Assembly (NCBI GenBank): GCA_026874595.1
Contig: CM049319.1
Coordinates: 41,023,973 to 41,087,972, forward strand
Length of the DNA stretch: 64,000 bases
From: Sipunculus nudus
Taxonomy: Eukaryota; Annelida; Sipuncula; Golfingiida; Sipunculidae
Direction: 5' to 3'
Numbering within the stretch: position 1 is the stretch's first letter; each line of letters begins with the position of its first letter. The translations under genes and the position numbers were made by a program. The notes beneath the pieces are model-generated. The model ran no database searches. It saw only the letters and a list, made by a program, of their open reading frames with translations, and had not been told where the DNA came from. Below are positions 45,858-56,160 of the stretch, piece after piece.

Positions 45858-47184
45858 ATAATGCCATGAAAGTTTGCCCTGTATTCCTTATTAACTAAGT
45901 TTAACAGTGTTATTCAGATCAAGGCCCAGCCAACTTTTAGAGATATGAATGAAATGATATATCTGTATATCTGATTAAATTTTCAAATTTCAAAGAGCAG
46001 TTACATTAGGTCCTTATACTAAATCAAATTTGAATATTAGCATTCTTTTTTCAAGTTTCAAAATTGTTCAAGTTTCAACAGAAAATGAATTTAACATTGA
46101 AATTATAAGATTCTTTTTTTTTATTAGATCTGTGTATTTAAGGGGGTGGGAAGGAGTCTCGCTGAGTGAAAAAAGTGAAATTATAAGAAATATATTGTTA
46201 TTGTACAGGTCTGTCAACAGCATGGGGTGAAGGGAAGGGAGAGGGAGAGAAAGCTCTATGTGGTAGTTACTGCAGACAGCCTGACCCAGCTCACCTAGAC
46301 AGAGCCAGCTGGCCAGGAGTAAAGTGAGTCTAGGGAGCTGAGGGCTAGTTGCATACCACTGTTTTTGGCTGACCTGATGTAAATAATACTTGACATGGTG
46401 CTGGAAAGTGTGAATACAATCTACAGTTTTTGATCAATAAGTTTTAAAGTTCAGATTTTAACAGATGAAACGCTTATATAGGCATGCTTTGAAAATAAAA
46501 TCCACAGCAGTTTCAGAAAAAACGTGCTATGGTCAAATTTAGACAAAATTTCAGGTACTGATTTTATATTTATGCTAATAACTTAAAAAATTGGAAAATT
46601 TATATCTAATTTTGGTATACAATTGAATATTGATTAAATAAAGTTATATCCCTGAAAATAAATTCTGTAGCTACAGCATTTCTTAAGTTAAGTGAGTAAA
46701 TAAATTTTCAGATATTTTTTTTACAAAGTGCATTATGTTTTGGCCCATAACTTCAAGAAATTACACTATATTGACCTAATTTATGGTATGTACATAAAAA
46801 ATATATAGTGGAACATACATATCAAATATGATAAATGTCAGATCAGTGGTTTTTATATAAAGCAGTCTTGAAGCATAACAATGCGTTTTTAATGGAAAAA
46901 TGAGTTTTTCCTTAACACATTGGCTACCCAGCCAAATATTCCCCCAGTGACAGAGCCTGCAACAAGCTCGGGGAGGTCCGGGTGAGTTAGTTCTAGTTGT
47001 GATATGCTGATAACGAGGGTGCGAAGTCCACCTGGTCCAAGGACAATAAAACATGCCTGTGGTTTTAGCACAGAAGGACGTAATAACCCTGTTCGGCCTA
47101 ATTGGCTTATTAGGCCTACAGCCAGTAAAGACTTCAAATGAAACAAGCGCAAACAAATACAGACACGCGCGCTCACATGCACAA

Positions 47185-47187
<3 letters not shown>
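45858..47187. other. No gene recognised
   Basis: AT-rich, unassigned. Overlapping minus-strand frames at 46776-47156 and 46889-47329 have no domain I recognise, and one runs through the TA microsatellite. Confidence 0.4.

Positions 47188-47250
<63 letters not shown>
47188..47250. repeat. (TA)n microsatellite
   Basis: About 63 bp of uninterrupted TA. Confidence 0.97.
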
Positions 47251-47252
<2 letters not shown>

Positions 47253-47464
47253 CGAAAGAGAGAATGTTTACCCCAGGACCTTTGATATATTAGTGGAAAT
47301 AATCGATGGACATATATAAAACGTCCCATTTCTGATCAATATTAACAGTTGATTAATCATATATGATCATCAAATTTCTAATGTCACTTTATTGATCTGG
47401 TAGAACACACAAGGATTTGTGTCTTGTTCTGGTTTATTGTTGCTAGAAACTTACCAGTTGCACT

Positions 47465-47545
47465 TGTGGGGAAAAATGGCACAAGGGTTACATAGTAGGC
47501 CAATAATGCTAGATGGAGAACCGCGGTTCTATCCCACGCTTTGGT
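47465..47545 (+). repeat. Possible tRNA-derived SINE head
   Basis: TGGCACAAGGGTTACATAG resembles a tRNA A-box region. CCGCGGTTCTATCCCACGC about 35 bp later resembles a B-box (GGTTCNANNCC). The spacing fits a tRNA-like promoter. No acceptor stem pairing is evident, so a SINE relic is more likely than a tRNA gene. Confidence 0.4.
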
Positions 47546-47743
47546 TTTTATTTTCCCTTCAATTTACAAGCCTGTTTTTTTAATGCAAAAAAAAAAACTT
47601 TTTGCCTTTCATTAGGGCCTACGAACAAACTGATTCTACCCATCAATATAATTCTAAAAATTGTATAATCTTATATTACACACAGTCATATAGTTATTTA
47701 CGACGATAGGAGGATGCAATGGACCTCATCATTGTCACCGTAA

Positions 47744-48128
47744 GGCTGCCTTTCCATGAGCGCGACGCGTTTGCCGCGCGACATACCGCGCGACATGCCG
47801 CAACGGTAATCGCGCCGCCAGAACGTTTCCATGAACGCGATTTTTCTGCGATACGTCGCGGTGGAGCTCTGTTCCTACAGCCTTGTTTCCCTGCAAAAAT
47901 TACGCCTAATGAAGGGTTCGCCTAGCGGGGCGTTGAAAGCGTGTCGCAGAAATCGCTTCATGCGCGATTTTCGCCGCGCGACATTTTTGTCGCGCGGGAT
48001 GTCGCGCGGGAACTCGTGTCCATGGAAAGGCTACATGGTTAAAACACTATAGAGCGATTCTGCCGCTGTCGCAACGCCAACGCAACGCAATCGCATCGCA
48101 GAAAAATCGCGTTGATGGAAAGGCAGCC
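47744..48128. mobile_element. Harbinger-like MITE (385 bp) with TAA duplication
   Basis: Ends GGCTGCCTTTCCATGAGCG and, read inward from the right, GGCTGCCTTTCCATCAACG, with TAA on both sides (47741-47743 and 48129-48131). The interior is dense in GCGCGAC/GTCGCG words. The overlapping plus-strand frames here are not genes. Same terminal word TGCCTTTCCAT as 3600-4119. Confidence 0.85.
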
Positions 48129-48131
48129 TAA

Positions 48132-48878
48132 AACGAAGCCGGGAATTATACGAAAATTGCGAGTGATCAAAGTGTAACCTAACATTATCAACTCTACAGC
48201 TTATGATGTAATACTATATTATGAATTGTCTGAAAGTCATACGTTGGGTCTGCGGTTGGGATTGCCGGTATACTAAAGGGCCAACATGTTCCGCAAATAT
48301 TCGTCCGAGTTTGCTTTCAGAATTTTACAATTTACAGGCACTTGTTGGCGAAGGTACTTACACATGAATATTGCTATCTATAAATATATAGGATACGTGA
48401 AATAACTCCAAATAGGCCAAGCCAATAATTTGCAGCCGCGTTCTGATTACCGTGCCGATCTGTGTGTCAGTCATGTGGCACGCGCCTATTTGTTGTTGAT
48501 TGCGCAATAGGCCGCCCTTGAGGGGCAATAAACCTGAACGACTTCACGCATCGCTATCTCCAGTTCACACCGCAAAGGAAAGAAGTCCAAGTTACCCCAT
48601 TTTTGACATGATAGGAGATTTTGGGAACACCTAACTATAAGCAAAATTTTGGATTCGTAGATCCAACTGTTTCAAAACGTGCACTGTTAACGGACGGACG
48701 GACGACAAATTTTTACAAGAATACTGAAATTGTAAGCAGATTCTTGGCGATTATAAATCTTAATTTATTGATTTTCATACCAGACTTTCATCAATTGATA
48801 TACATGCATATATCAATTATACACATGGACCTTCACCCAGAAAATATGCCTGCGGCCACAGCCGCGACACCGCCATGG
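48132..48878. other. No gene recognised
   Basis: Unassigned. It contains an ACGGACGGACGGACG word near 48692, similar to the 3' parts of the R1 family. Confidence 0.4.
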
Positions 48879-48915
48879 GCGGATCCAGGATTTTTCAACA
48901 GGGGGGGGGGGGGGG
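48879..48915 (+). repeat. GGCGGATCCAGG end with poly-G
   Basis: GGCGGATCCAGGATTTTTC followed by G15 (48901-48915). The same terminal word occurs at 55706 and, inverted, at 51482 and 55893. A partner end was not found nearby. Confidence 0.5.
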
Positions 48916-48954
48916 TTAGAATCAGAAACTGTGCAAATTATAGAAAAAGTGCAA

Positions 48955-48956
<2 letters not shown>

Positions 48957-49004
<48 letters not shown>
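48957..49004. repeat. (TA)n microsatellite
   Basis: About 46 bp of TA directly left of the pogo-like element. Confidence 0.95.
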
Positions 49005-49006
<2 letters not shown>

Positions 49007-49790
49007 CAGTAGGGCGCCGTATTTCCGAATTACGAACTTCCGAAAACTCGTTTTTCCGAAAATTAAAATTGGGAACCGAAAATTTATTCGTATGTCCGAA
49101 ATATATTTCAGGTATGTAAAAACCAAAAATGAGTATTGTAAGTACGAGTCACAAGGCCTGCAGTCAGGTGTTAAGCCCAGTGGTGACCATAATTAATTAG
49201 TTCTGGGTCGATGTTGTCGCCTGGGCAAAGGTGTGAAAATTACAGCTAGTACCTTTAGCGAGTGACTGAGCAGTTTATCCAAGAGCACTTGTGTGTTATC
49301 AACCACATCCCGTTTGTTCTCAAGCAAGCATAGTTCGTCGGTTGGGACAGAATGTCATGCCAAATAACTGAGCAGTTTACTCGCATCAGCATTGGTGAGG
49401 TATAATTCATTGAACGCTTGTGATCAAGCAATTTTTAAATGTCCCGGTCTTCAATTGCGCAGATCGATAAGAAACACCGTGTTCCTTGGCGATGTCATTT
49501 GACCTTTCCCTCCAGTAAATTTGATGAAAAAAAGCACGCACGTATCCTTACAGCAGGTTAGACTGATCTTCGCCAAATATGCTTAGCAAAAATCCGATAT
49601 TTTTTATACGTCCAGGTCGTCAATTACGAATATGGAAAGAAACACCGTGTTCCTCGGTAAAGATGGCATTAAGTTAATCATTAACTGTCCTACTAACTTG
49701 CCGCTAGACCTTTGTCCGCATTTCCAAATGTTCGTTTTTACGAACAAAAAGATTATCCCCCAACGCTTTCGGAAAAACGGCGCCCTACTG
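49007..49790 (-). mobile_element. pogo/Tigger-like element relic (784 bp), TA target
   Basis: Ends CAGTAGGGCGCCGTATTTCCG and, read inward from the right, CAGTAGGGCGCCGTTTTTCCG, each flanked by TA (49005-49006 and 49791-49792). CAGT... ending in TCCGAA is typical of pogo/Tigger in the Tc1/mariner superfamily. On the minus strand a short frame reads NDIAKEHGVSYRSAQLKTG (about 49500 down to 49440), like the helix-turn-helix of CENP-B-type pogo transposases. A second copy, EEHGVSFHIRN, lies 168 bp away. So part of the transposase N-terminus is present and duplicated, with the catalytic domain absent. Confidence 0.75.
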
Positions 49791-49792
49791 TA

Positions 49793-50902
49793 TTTAGAAG
49801 TGTAAAAACATGGGCAATGTTTGGACGAAACGTAAATGTAGACTCAAAAGTAAAAATTTTCATATTATATTACATGTATATGATTACTGGAAATTTTATT
49901 TGAAAATATATTTCGGATGGAATCGCAAACTCGCTCATACGCTGTATACTCCTGTACAAAGCTTGACAGGCAGGAAATTCTAGATAAATTATAAAAAGCA
50001 TAACAGCTTAATAATTTGGCGCAATATATATAATAAAGAAGCAACACTTTCTTGATTAAGATAACCTCCAGTATGTGTTATAAAAGCAGGCTTGATGGAA
50101 TATATTAATCTGTAAAATCACGCATGCATGTATATAACTTATGACAGCTAATCTTTATTTGGGTAAAATTACACAAATACCAGTGCATACACATGAACAA
50201 AAAAAAAACCTCAGCGTGATCCTTATGTACGAAAAGACTTTTTTTTGCAAATTTGCATAAAACTTCATAGTTTTCTCATATTTTGAGAACTTGTGTTGGG
50301 GGGGGGGGGGGGCAGTTATATACCCAACCCCATAAAGCTTTGATATGCCCTTTCAATAATTATTTGTGTTCATATCAAAGGAGTTAAAAATTAGAACCGA
50401 GCACATGCACGCAAAGACGCACCTATAAGCATTCCTTTATTTTATCAAAACCAAGTTTACCCATTCATAAAATAAATGCAAACGTTAACATTCAAAAGTA
50501 ATAAGCAACATTGAATTATGTAAATATTAATGTGAGGCAAACCGATTCCCCATTATAATTAATTATATACTCGAACTACAGCTGAATTTCAAGTTGATTT
50601 TACTCATTCGAGATTATTTTGAATAACCTGTAGCTTGAATTACTCTTCCCTCTGTGCGGCTACTATATTAAAGAGCTTATCAGCTTACGGTAAGTTTGAT
50701 CCCTGCGTGTACGTCTTGATGTATTATACAGCATTCGTTATCCAGTATATATTTATGCACCATCGATAACTGCATTGCTGATCGATAAGAAATATTCATA
50801 AATTAATGCTGTGGGTATAATATTTAATTTTCCTGTCACATTTTGAAAAGTTGTTCTTTTCACCATATACGTCCAACAAAGTGTTCGACTACGAAAATTC
50901 AA

Positions 50903-50938
<36 letters not shown>

Positions 50939-51429
50939 CCCAATCTTAGTTTTTAATCATTTACATGTTATTAATGACGAGCCAGCACGTTCTCAGAGTT
51001 CTGCAATCATAAAAAAACCATGCATATACATACACTGTTTATTGTGTTTAAACTGAACGAAAATACAATATCATTCAGTTCAAATCGATCAAGAGTGCAT
51101 GTATTTCCCAAAACAAGGCCACTTGAAAAAATGTCGTTCAAGATGTCGAAGCCATAAGAAGCTGCAACATTCTACATGAACGGCGTAGAATTAATTTGGA
51201 TAGAAATGTTAATGTCTGCATCCATTGTTGGTATTATAATTTATTCTTCTAAAATATAAATAGATATGGGCATTGCACAGACACATGCTTCCTTTTTTTC
51301 CCCGGTTTTTGTTGTTGTTGTTGTTGAATGGCCGTTTTTTAATGCTATATGGCAATTATAAATAAAATAATGCAAATGACATAATGACATAACGCATAGA
51401 TATACATATTTCTATGATAAAAAGCCCTA
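49793..51429. other. No gene recognised; poly-G and (TA)n runs
   Basis: G15 at 50298-50312, (TA)n at 50907-50934 and (GTT)n at 51310-51325. No coding evidence. Confidence 0.4.
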
Positions 51430-51511
51430 TAACAGTGGTTTACGAGGGGGGCGGGGGGCATCAGCCCCCAAAGCTCCCCCTCTGGATCCGCCACTGCCCC
51501 CCCCCCCCCCC
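51430..51511 (-). repeat. Inverted GGATCCGCC end with poly-C
   Basis: GCTCCCCCTCTGGATCCGCC then ACTG and C15 (51497-51511). The minus strand starts CAGTGGCGGATCCAGAGG, a hAT-like terminus. Confidence 0.5.
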
Positions 51512-51765
51512 TTACCCCATCCCCTTCCGTAAATCCTGGCTACAGCCCTGCTTTAGACTCACTTTCTTGGAATGAAATATTGCAAATGATATACCAAACG
51601 AAAGCTAAGGCCCTATTACATTAGATGAAGACCTCAATGGCGACCTAGCAGATCGCCGTTGGTCGCCATCTACATCGGGAAAACCGTCCTAGTGTGACTG
51701 CGATGCCGCTCTTACCCCGCTGCCAAGACGTGTGCTGGCGCCGCGAGGTATTTATAGAGCTTATG

Positions 51766-52520
51766 GGGCTGTCCCACTTAGGCGACTTTACAGGCGACTA
51801 CAGGCGACCAGGCTGTCGCCTCATTGTCGCCGAAAACCAGGCGACAGGACCTCCGCTACCACAGTAGTCTACGACAAGCCACAAATGGTTGGCGACTGTC
51901 TGACGACAAGCTACGACAAGCTGCCGACAACCGGCGACACAGTTGCCGCCACAAAGGACAGACACCTACGACAACCTACGACCACATCTACGACAACCTA
52001 CGACCACACTGGCGACAACCTACGACACCAGAATTCTTGCTACGTACACCCGCGACAAACTTCGACGATTCTCTACCATGTGCTATGTGAGGAGCCGGGC
52101 ACAAGGATGGGCCTTGTTTCAAGTAACAGCAGCCCACGACAACCCACGTCACCTGGCGACAGCCTACGACAGGACCTACGACAACCCGCGTCACCTGGCG
52201 ACAGCCTACGACAGGACCCACGACAACCCGCGTCACCTGGCGACAGCTTACGACAGGACCTACGACAACCCGCGTCAGCTGGCGGCAGCCTACGACAGCA
52301 CCTACGCCAGTAGAAGACAGGCTACGCTCACTGGCGACTAAAAAGGTGTCGCCTGAGAATTTTGAACATGTTGAAAATTCAGAGGCGACAGCTTTGAGGT
52401 CACGTATCTGGGGCGACTTCAGGCGACTACAGGAGACCATACAGGCGACCACCCGGCGACCATGAGGCGACAGCCTGGTCGCCTGTAGTCGCCGGTAGAG
52501 TCGCCTAAGTGGGACAGCCC
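51766..52520. mobile_element. 755-bp TIR element with long GGCGAC-rich inverted repeats
   Basis: The left end begins GGGCTGTCCCACTTAGGCG. The right end is its complement, and inverted similarity extends about 66 bp (51766-51831 against 52455-52520) with about three mismatches. The interior is packed with GGCGAC and CTACGACA words. I could not define a target duplication. No transposase. The overlapping frames up to 193 residues arise because the internal repeat step is 42 bp, a multiple of three. Confidence 0.8.
52136..52305. repeat. 42-bp tandem repeat, four copies
   Basis: ACGACAACCCRCGTCACCTG starts at 52136, 52178, 52220 and 52262. It lies inside the 755-bp element. Confidence 0.9.
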
Positions 52521-52841
52521 AAATAGTCAAAGCGCAGCAGCAGCGCCCTATAATCTCACTGGGCTTAGCGAGAGCGAAGCTCTGACGTCATAAGCGCAGC
52601 GGCAGCACCGTGCGAAGCGTGTAAAGAGCTCATTAGGATCGTAGGCCAAGAGACCATAGGCGGTTTCACGAACGAATATTTCTGTCGTTCCAACTAAAAC
52701 CCTGTCGCATCCGAAATTTCATTCACACCAAATCCGAACGATATTTTTGGTTTCCGACCGAGGTATTTTCGTCTCCGAAATTCGTATTGGACAGCTATAT
52801 GAGCAATATATCGGATGCACTACAATATAGGCTTTATGGGC

Positions 52842-52846
<5 letters not shown>
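52521..52846. other. Flank; left end of a possible larger TIR element at 52658
   Basis: AGGCGGTTTCACGAACGAA at 52658 followed by several TCCGAA/CGAACGA words. See 52658-56918. Confidence 0.4.

Positions 52847-52909
<63 letters not shown>
52847..52909. repeat. (TA)n microsatellite
   Basis: About 62 bp of TA followed by a short (TTA)n. Confidence 0.97.
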
Positions 52910-52912
<3 letters not shown>

Positions 52913-54550
52913 ATTATTATTAAATATATATACAGGAAAATGTCGAATATTTTTGAACTTGTAAATTAATTTTTCATTAATATCGTTATTAATAATAATT
53001 AATAATAAATTTCATCTCTGAGTGTACTGACTGTATAAGTGAATATTATTTGGCCTTGCTAGGTGCCAGCTATAGTCATGAGTTCACAGGTGACATATAT
53101 TTATATCACTGACTTTGTAAAAGTTATTTCATGATTTTTTTCTAAATTTATCGCGGAACATTTTATTTTCAGGGGAAAGGTCCTGGATTAATGTGTACAT
53201 ATCGCTTATACAGCTGACTTATATTCAGGGGCGTCAATATAAGGAGGGGGGCAAGGGGGGATGATCAATGTTATCAACTCCCCCTTCAGAGAATAACTGT
53301 AATATATTGCAAATAATATATTAAGAAATAGAATTTACCAAGAAATATTATATCTTAACCTGGTTTAAAAGGCTAAAGGTTTTGTCCTCGATTGTATATT
53401 AAGTGGCCAAGCTGCAGTTGAAATTCCCTTTGATTAAAATATAATTTTTCTCAGGAAATAAACATATTAAATAAAACGAAGTTTGATTTTAATGGAAATA
53501 TCATCGGTGCTAAAGAAGTTATAAATATCTGTTCAAATCCAATAAATTTGATTGAAATAAAAATAATCCCTCTTTTTATATTTTTCTTTTATCACATAAT
53601 TTTTTAACAGTGGACAAGGAAAAAACATTTCTCTGTTGAACAGTATCTATATAATTAATACGGAGTTTGTTTTTTTCTAGACCACGGTTTACCTGTTTTT
53701 TACTCTCCTAATTCTGCAGACGTATCGGTGGTATGCTCTTCTAGGACAAGTTTGTTTAATTTAGCGGGATTATGCCCTATTAAGCTGAATAATTAATAAT
53801 TTTAATATTTCCCCATTAGGTGCCCCTGTTTCTTTTGTGCTGCAAGGTCCTCCACGCCTGTGATGCTTTTTCAGGAGGCGCCTCGGGAATTTTCACTGGC
53901 CTGTTAAGAACGTGGCCAGAGCACGTCCTGCCCAAAAGGCATTTCCGTGCAACACGCGGTCACGCGGGTCCACTATAATCCTCATTGATGCCCAATATCC
54001 ATTGTAACGCCTCTAAAGGAATTTTCACTCTCAAAAGGAAGTAAAGGTTTTTAATCCAAAGACCACATGGCTCCGATTTCAGTGCGAGGGCTTTTGAGTT
54101 TGGTCAACACTGGGCACTGAGTCTAGTGATGTGACAACCGTCTGACCAATAATTTATGGGTTACAGGTATGTTGATTTTTATACATTCAAAATATCTTTC
54201 CATGATAACCATGGTTTCAAAAGGGCAGAACTATAGAAACCGGGCTGCAGCCTTCCGCCGGTACCTTATGCACAACGAGTGTCGCATAATAAATTGTTTC
54301 CTAAAAAAGGCCGATACATATTATTTTCCTGAGAATTCCCGTATTAATTTTGCTCATAACTGGAGTTTATTTTATTAGAGGAGGAGGGGTCCGGGTAACT
54401 CAGGTTCCCCGTCTTAACGGGGGTGGAGCCCCTACCTTAAGCTTAATTCTCCTGTTCAAATAGTAAATGGTTTCCCGTTATCGCGATAGATGGCGATTCA
54501 ATCGCTGATATCAATGAACAAACTTGCTCCTGCTGGTATCTCGTCTTCAC

Positions 54551-54625
54551 GGCTCACTTAGTAGCGTGTAGGGCTCCTAGTCTAGAGGTCCTTGGTTTGA
54601 TTTCCAATTCAGGGGACGTCTGTTG
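54551..54625 (+). repeat. Possible tRNA-derived SINE head
   Basis: GGCTCACTTAGTAGCGTGTAG, then TCTAGAGGTCC and GGTTTGATTTCC, resemble the A-box, anticodon arm and B-box (GGTTCGATTCC) of a tRNA with point changes. The likely state is a SINE or tRNA relic. Confidence 0.4.
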
Positions 54626-55701
54626 TTTAGAAGTTGTTTATGTTAGAAGAGTTGATATGAGTGTAGGGACATCTACAGGGAAAAGTAGGAGTTAAAAAGT
54701 GGATGAGAGGATGAGTGGATGAGTTTTATTGATATTTTCCTCAATAGAAGCGAAGCCCGCGTTCTATAGTAGCTCCTTCAAAAGTTCGGCCAAGTGATGT
54801 GTTTTTTTAAGTTTCTTTCTTAAAAGGAAGCCCCACAACTTAATTATCATTCGGGTTGGATGGGGGTGGAGTCTGGGCTGGGGGGGGGGGGGGGGTCACA
54901 TATATTTTTTAAGATCCGTTGTCTGTGAGGACGGTGAAACATGAAAAAAATATCACCAGTACATCTTTAAATTGATAACAAACTAGAATCTGTAGTCAGG
55001 GGTACAGACCTCCATCAGAATCTCCTTAAATATCAGTCATGTGTTCACGTGTATGCGTATCATGTTTGAACACTGTCATGTGTCAGTATAACCCGAGTTC
55101 ACCTTGCGAGTGGCAGAACAAATTAATATGAATGGGTAGCTTCCACACGGGGACACATGAATGTTCCTTTGTCATAAGGTTTATAAGAAAATATATATTA
55201 TGGTGAATCTTATTACCTCCAAATGAAATGGACAATTTATATATCTTATCCCTAACCCTCTACAAATGTTCATCAAAACATTTTTCGCCTGTCACGCTTT
55301 TTCAGAAGGCGACCTGTAATCCTATTTCCATTATATCGCCTGTTAAAAAAATTTACTCTGTCAAGGGAAGTAAAAATTTTAAATACAAGCGTGGAAAACA
55401 TGTCCACATGAATCTTTTAATAGGCAGCACTTTTCCGTTGAGTGGACACAAAGAGCTGAGGCCCTTTACACGATCACCGTTTTATAGGTTTACAGGTATT
55501 TTGATATTTGTACATTCAGAAGTATATTTCCATGATAACCATGGTTTTAATAGTTCGGCCGATTTATGGGTTGTTTGAATTTTTTTCCCATTTCAAAAGG
55601 AAGCCCGGAAGGGGGTGGGGGGGATTACACACACTTTTAAGAGACCTAAATCTCTTGGGGACTTTTAAAACCCCCGCAAGAATCTACTAATCAGTCGTTG
55701 G

Positions 55702-55907
55702 CAGGGGCGGATCCAGGATTTAGGAAAAGGGGGGGGGGGGGGGTCCAACCTAGGAGGACAAATGAAAACCCTAAAAAGGGTCCTCAGGTCTGAAAAATGG
55801 CGGTCCAGACAGCAAAATTTTGTCTGAAGCCCTTAAAAAAACGGTTGTTTTTTATAAGAAATGGGGGGGGGGGGGGGGCGGGTCCGGACCCCCTGGATCC
55901 GCTTCTG
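55702..55907. mobile_element. 206-bp MITE with CAGGGGCGGATCCAGG ends
   Basis: The left end CAGGGGCGGATCCAGG is mirrored by CCTGGATCCGCTTCTG. Each side has a G15-16 run inside (55729-55743 and 55863-55878). GTTGG lies immediately outside at both ends. The CAGRGGCGG start is hAT-like, but the shared flank I can see is 5 bp rather than 8. Confidence 0.65.
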
Positions 55908-56160
55908 GTTGGTTCATACGTGCACGTTTCATGTAAAACATTGCCATGGTTCAGAAACACGGGTTCAACAGGCGAGTGGCAGAACAACTACATACGAAAT
56001 GGCGGGACAAAGGAATAGCCCCTAATAATTATTCCTTTGTGGAATTGTGATAATGGCACTTAATAAAATAATATATTATGGTGCTTTCGATAACCTCCAA
56101 ATATGTAATGGAGTAGGGGTGCAGTTTTACTCTACCCCCTACAAATTTTCAGCAAAATCT

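Larger units (their letters stand above)
53840..56160 (+). repeat. Diverged tandem duplication containing other insertions
   Basis: Matching words occur in order in two copies: CTTTTTCAGRAGGCG (53867 and 55298), TTACAGGTATNTTGAT (54163 and 55490), CATGATAACCATGGTTT (54202 and 55531), AAAGGAAGCCC (54827 and 55596) and GCGAGTGGCAGAACAA (55104 and 55973). Distances vary because of insertions, including the MITE at 55702. The 116-residue frame at 55228-55578 lies in this repeat and has no protein motif. G16 lies at 54880-54895. Confidence 0.65.

Noticed and set aside
46776-47329. Minus-strand frames of 126 and 146 residues
   Set aside because: They overlap in different frames, one runs through the (TA)n microsatellite, and neither shows a family motif.
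48621-49119. Frames crossing 48900-49000
   Set aside because: Dominated by poly-G and TA microsatellite translation (GGGG, IYIYIY).
51732-52341. Frames of 193, 132 and 180 residues
   Set aside because: They lie in a TIR element whose internal repeat step (42 bp) is a multiple of three, so every frame without a stop in one unit stays open. No domain.
55228-55578. 116-residue plus-strand frame
   Set aside because: Lies in the diverged tandem duplication. The related copy near 53870-54230 does not keep the frame.
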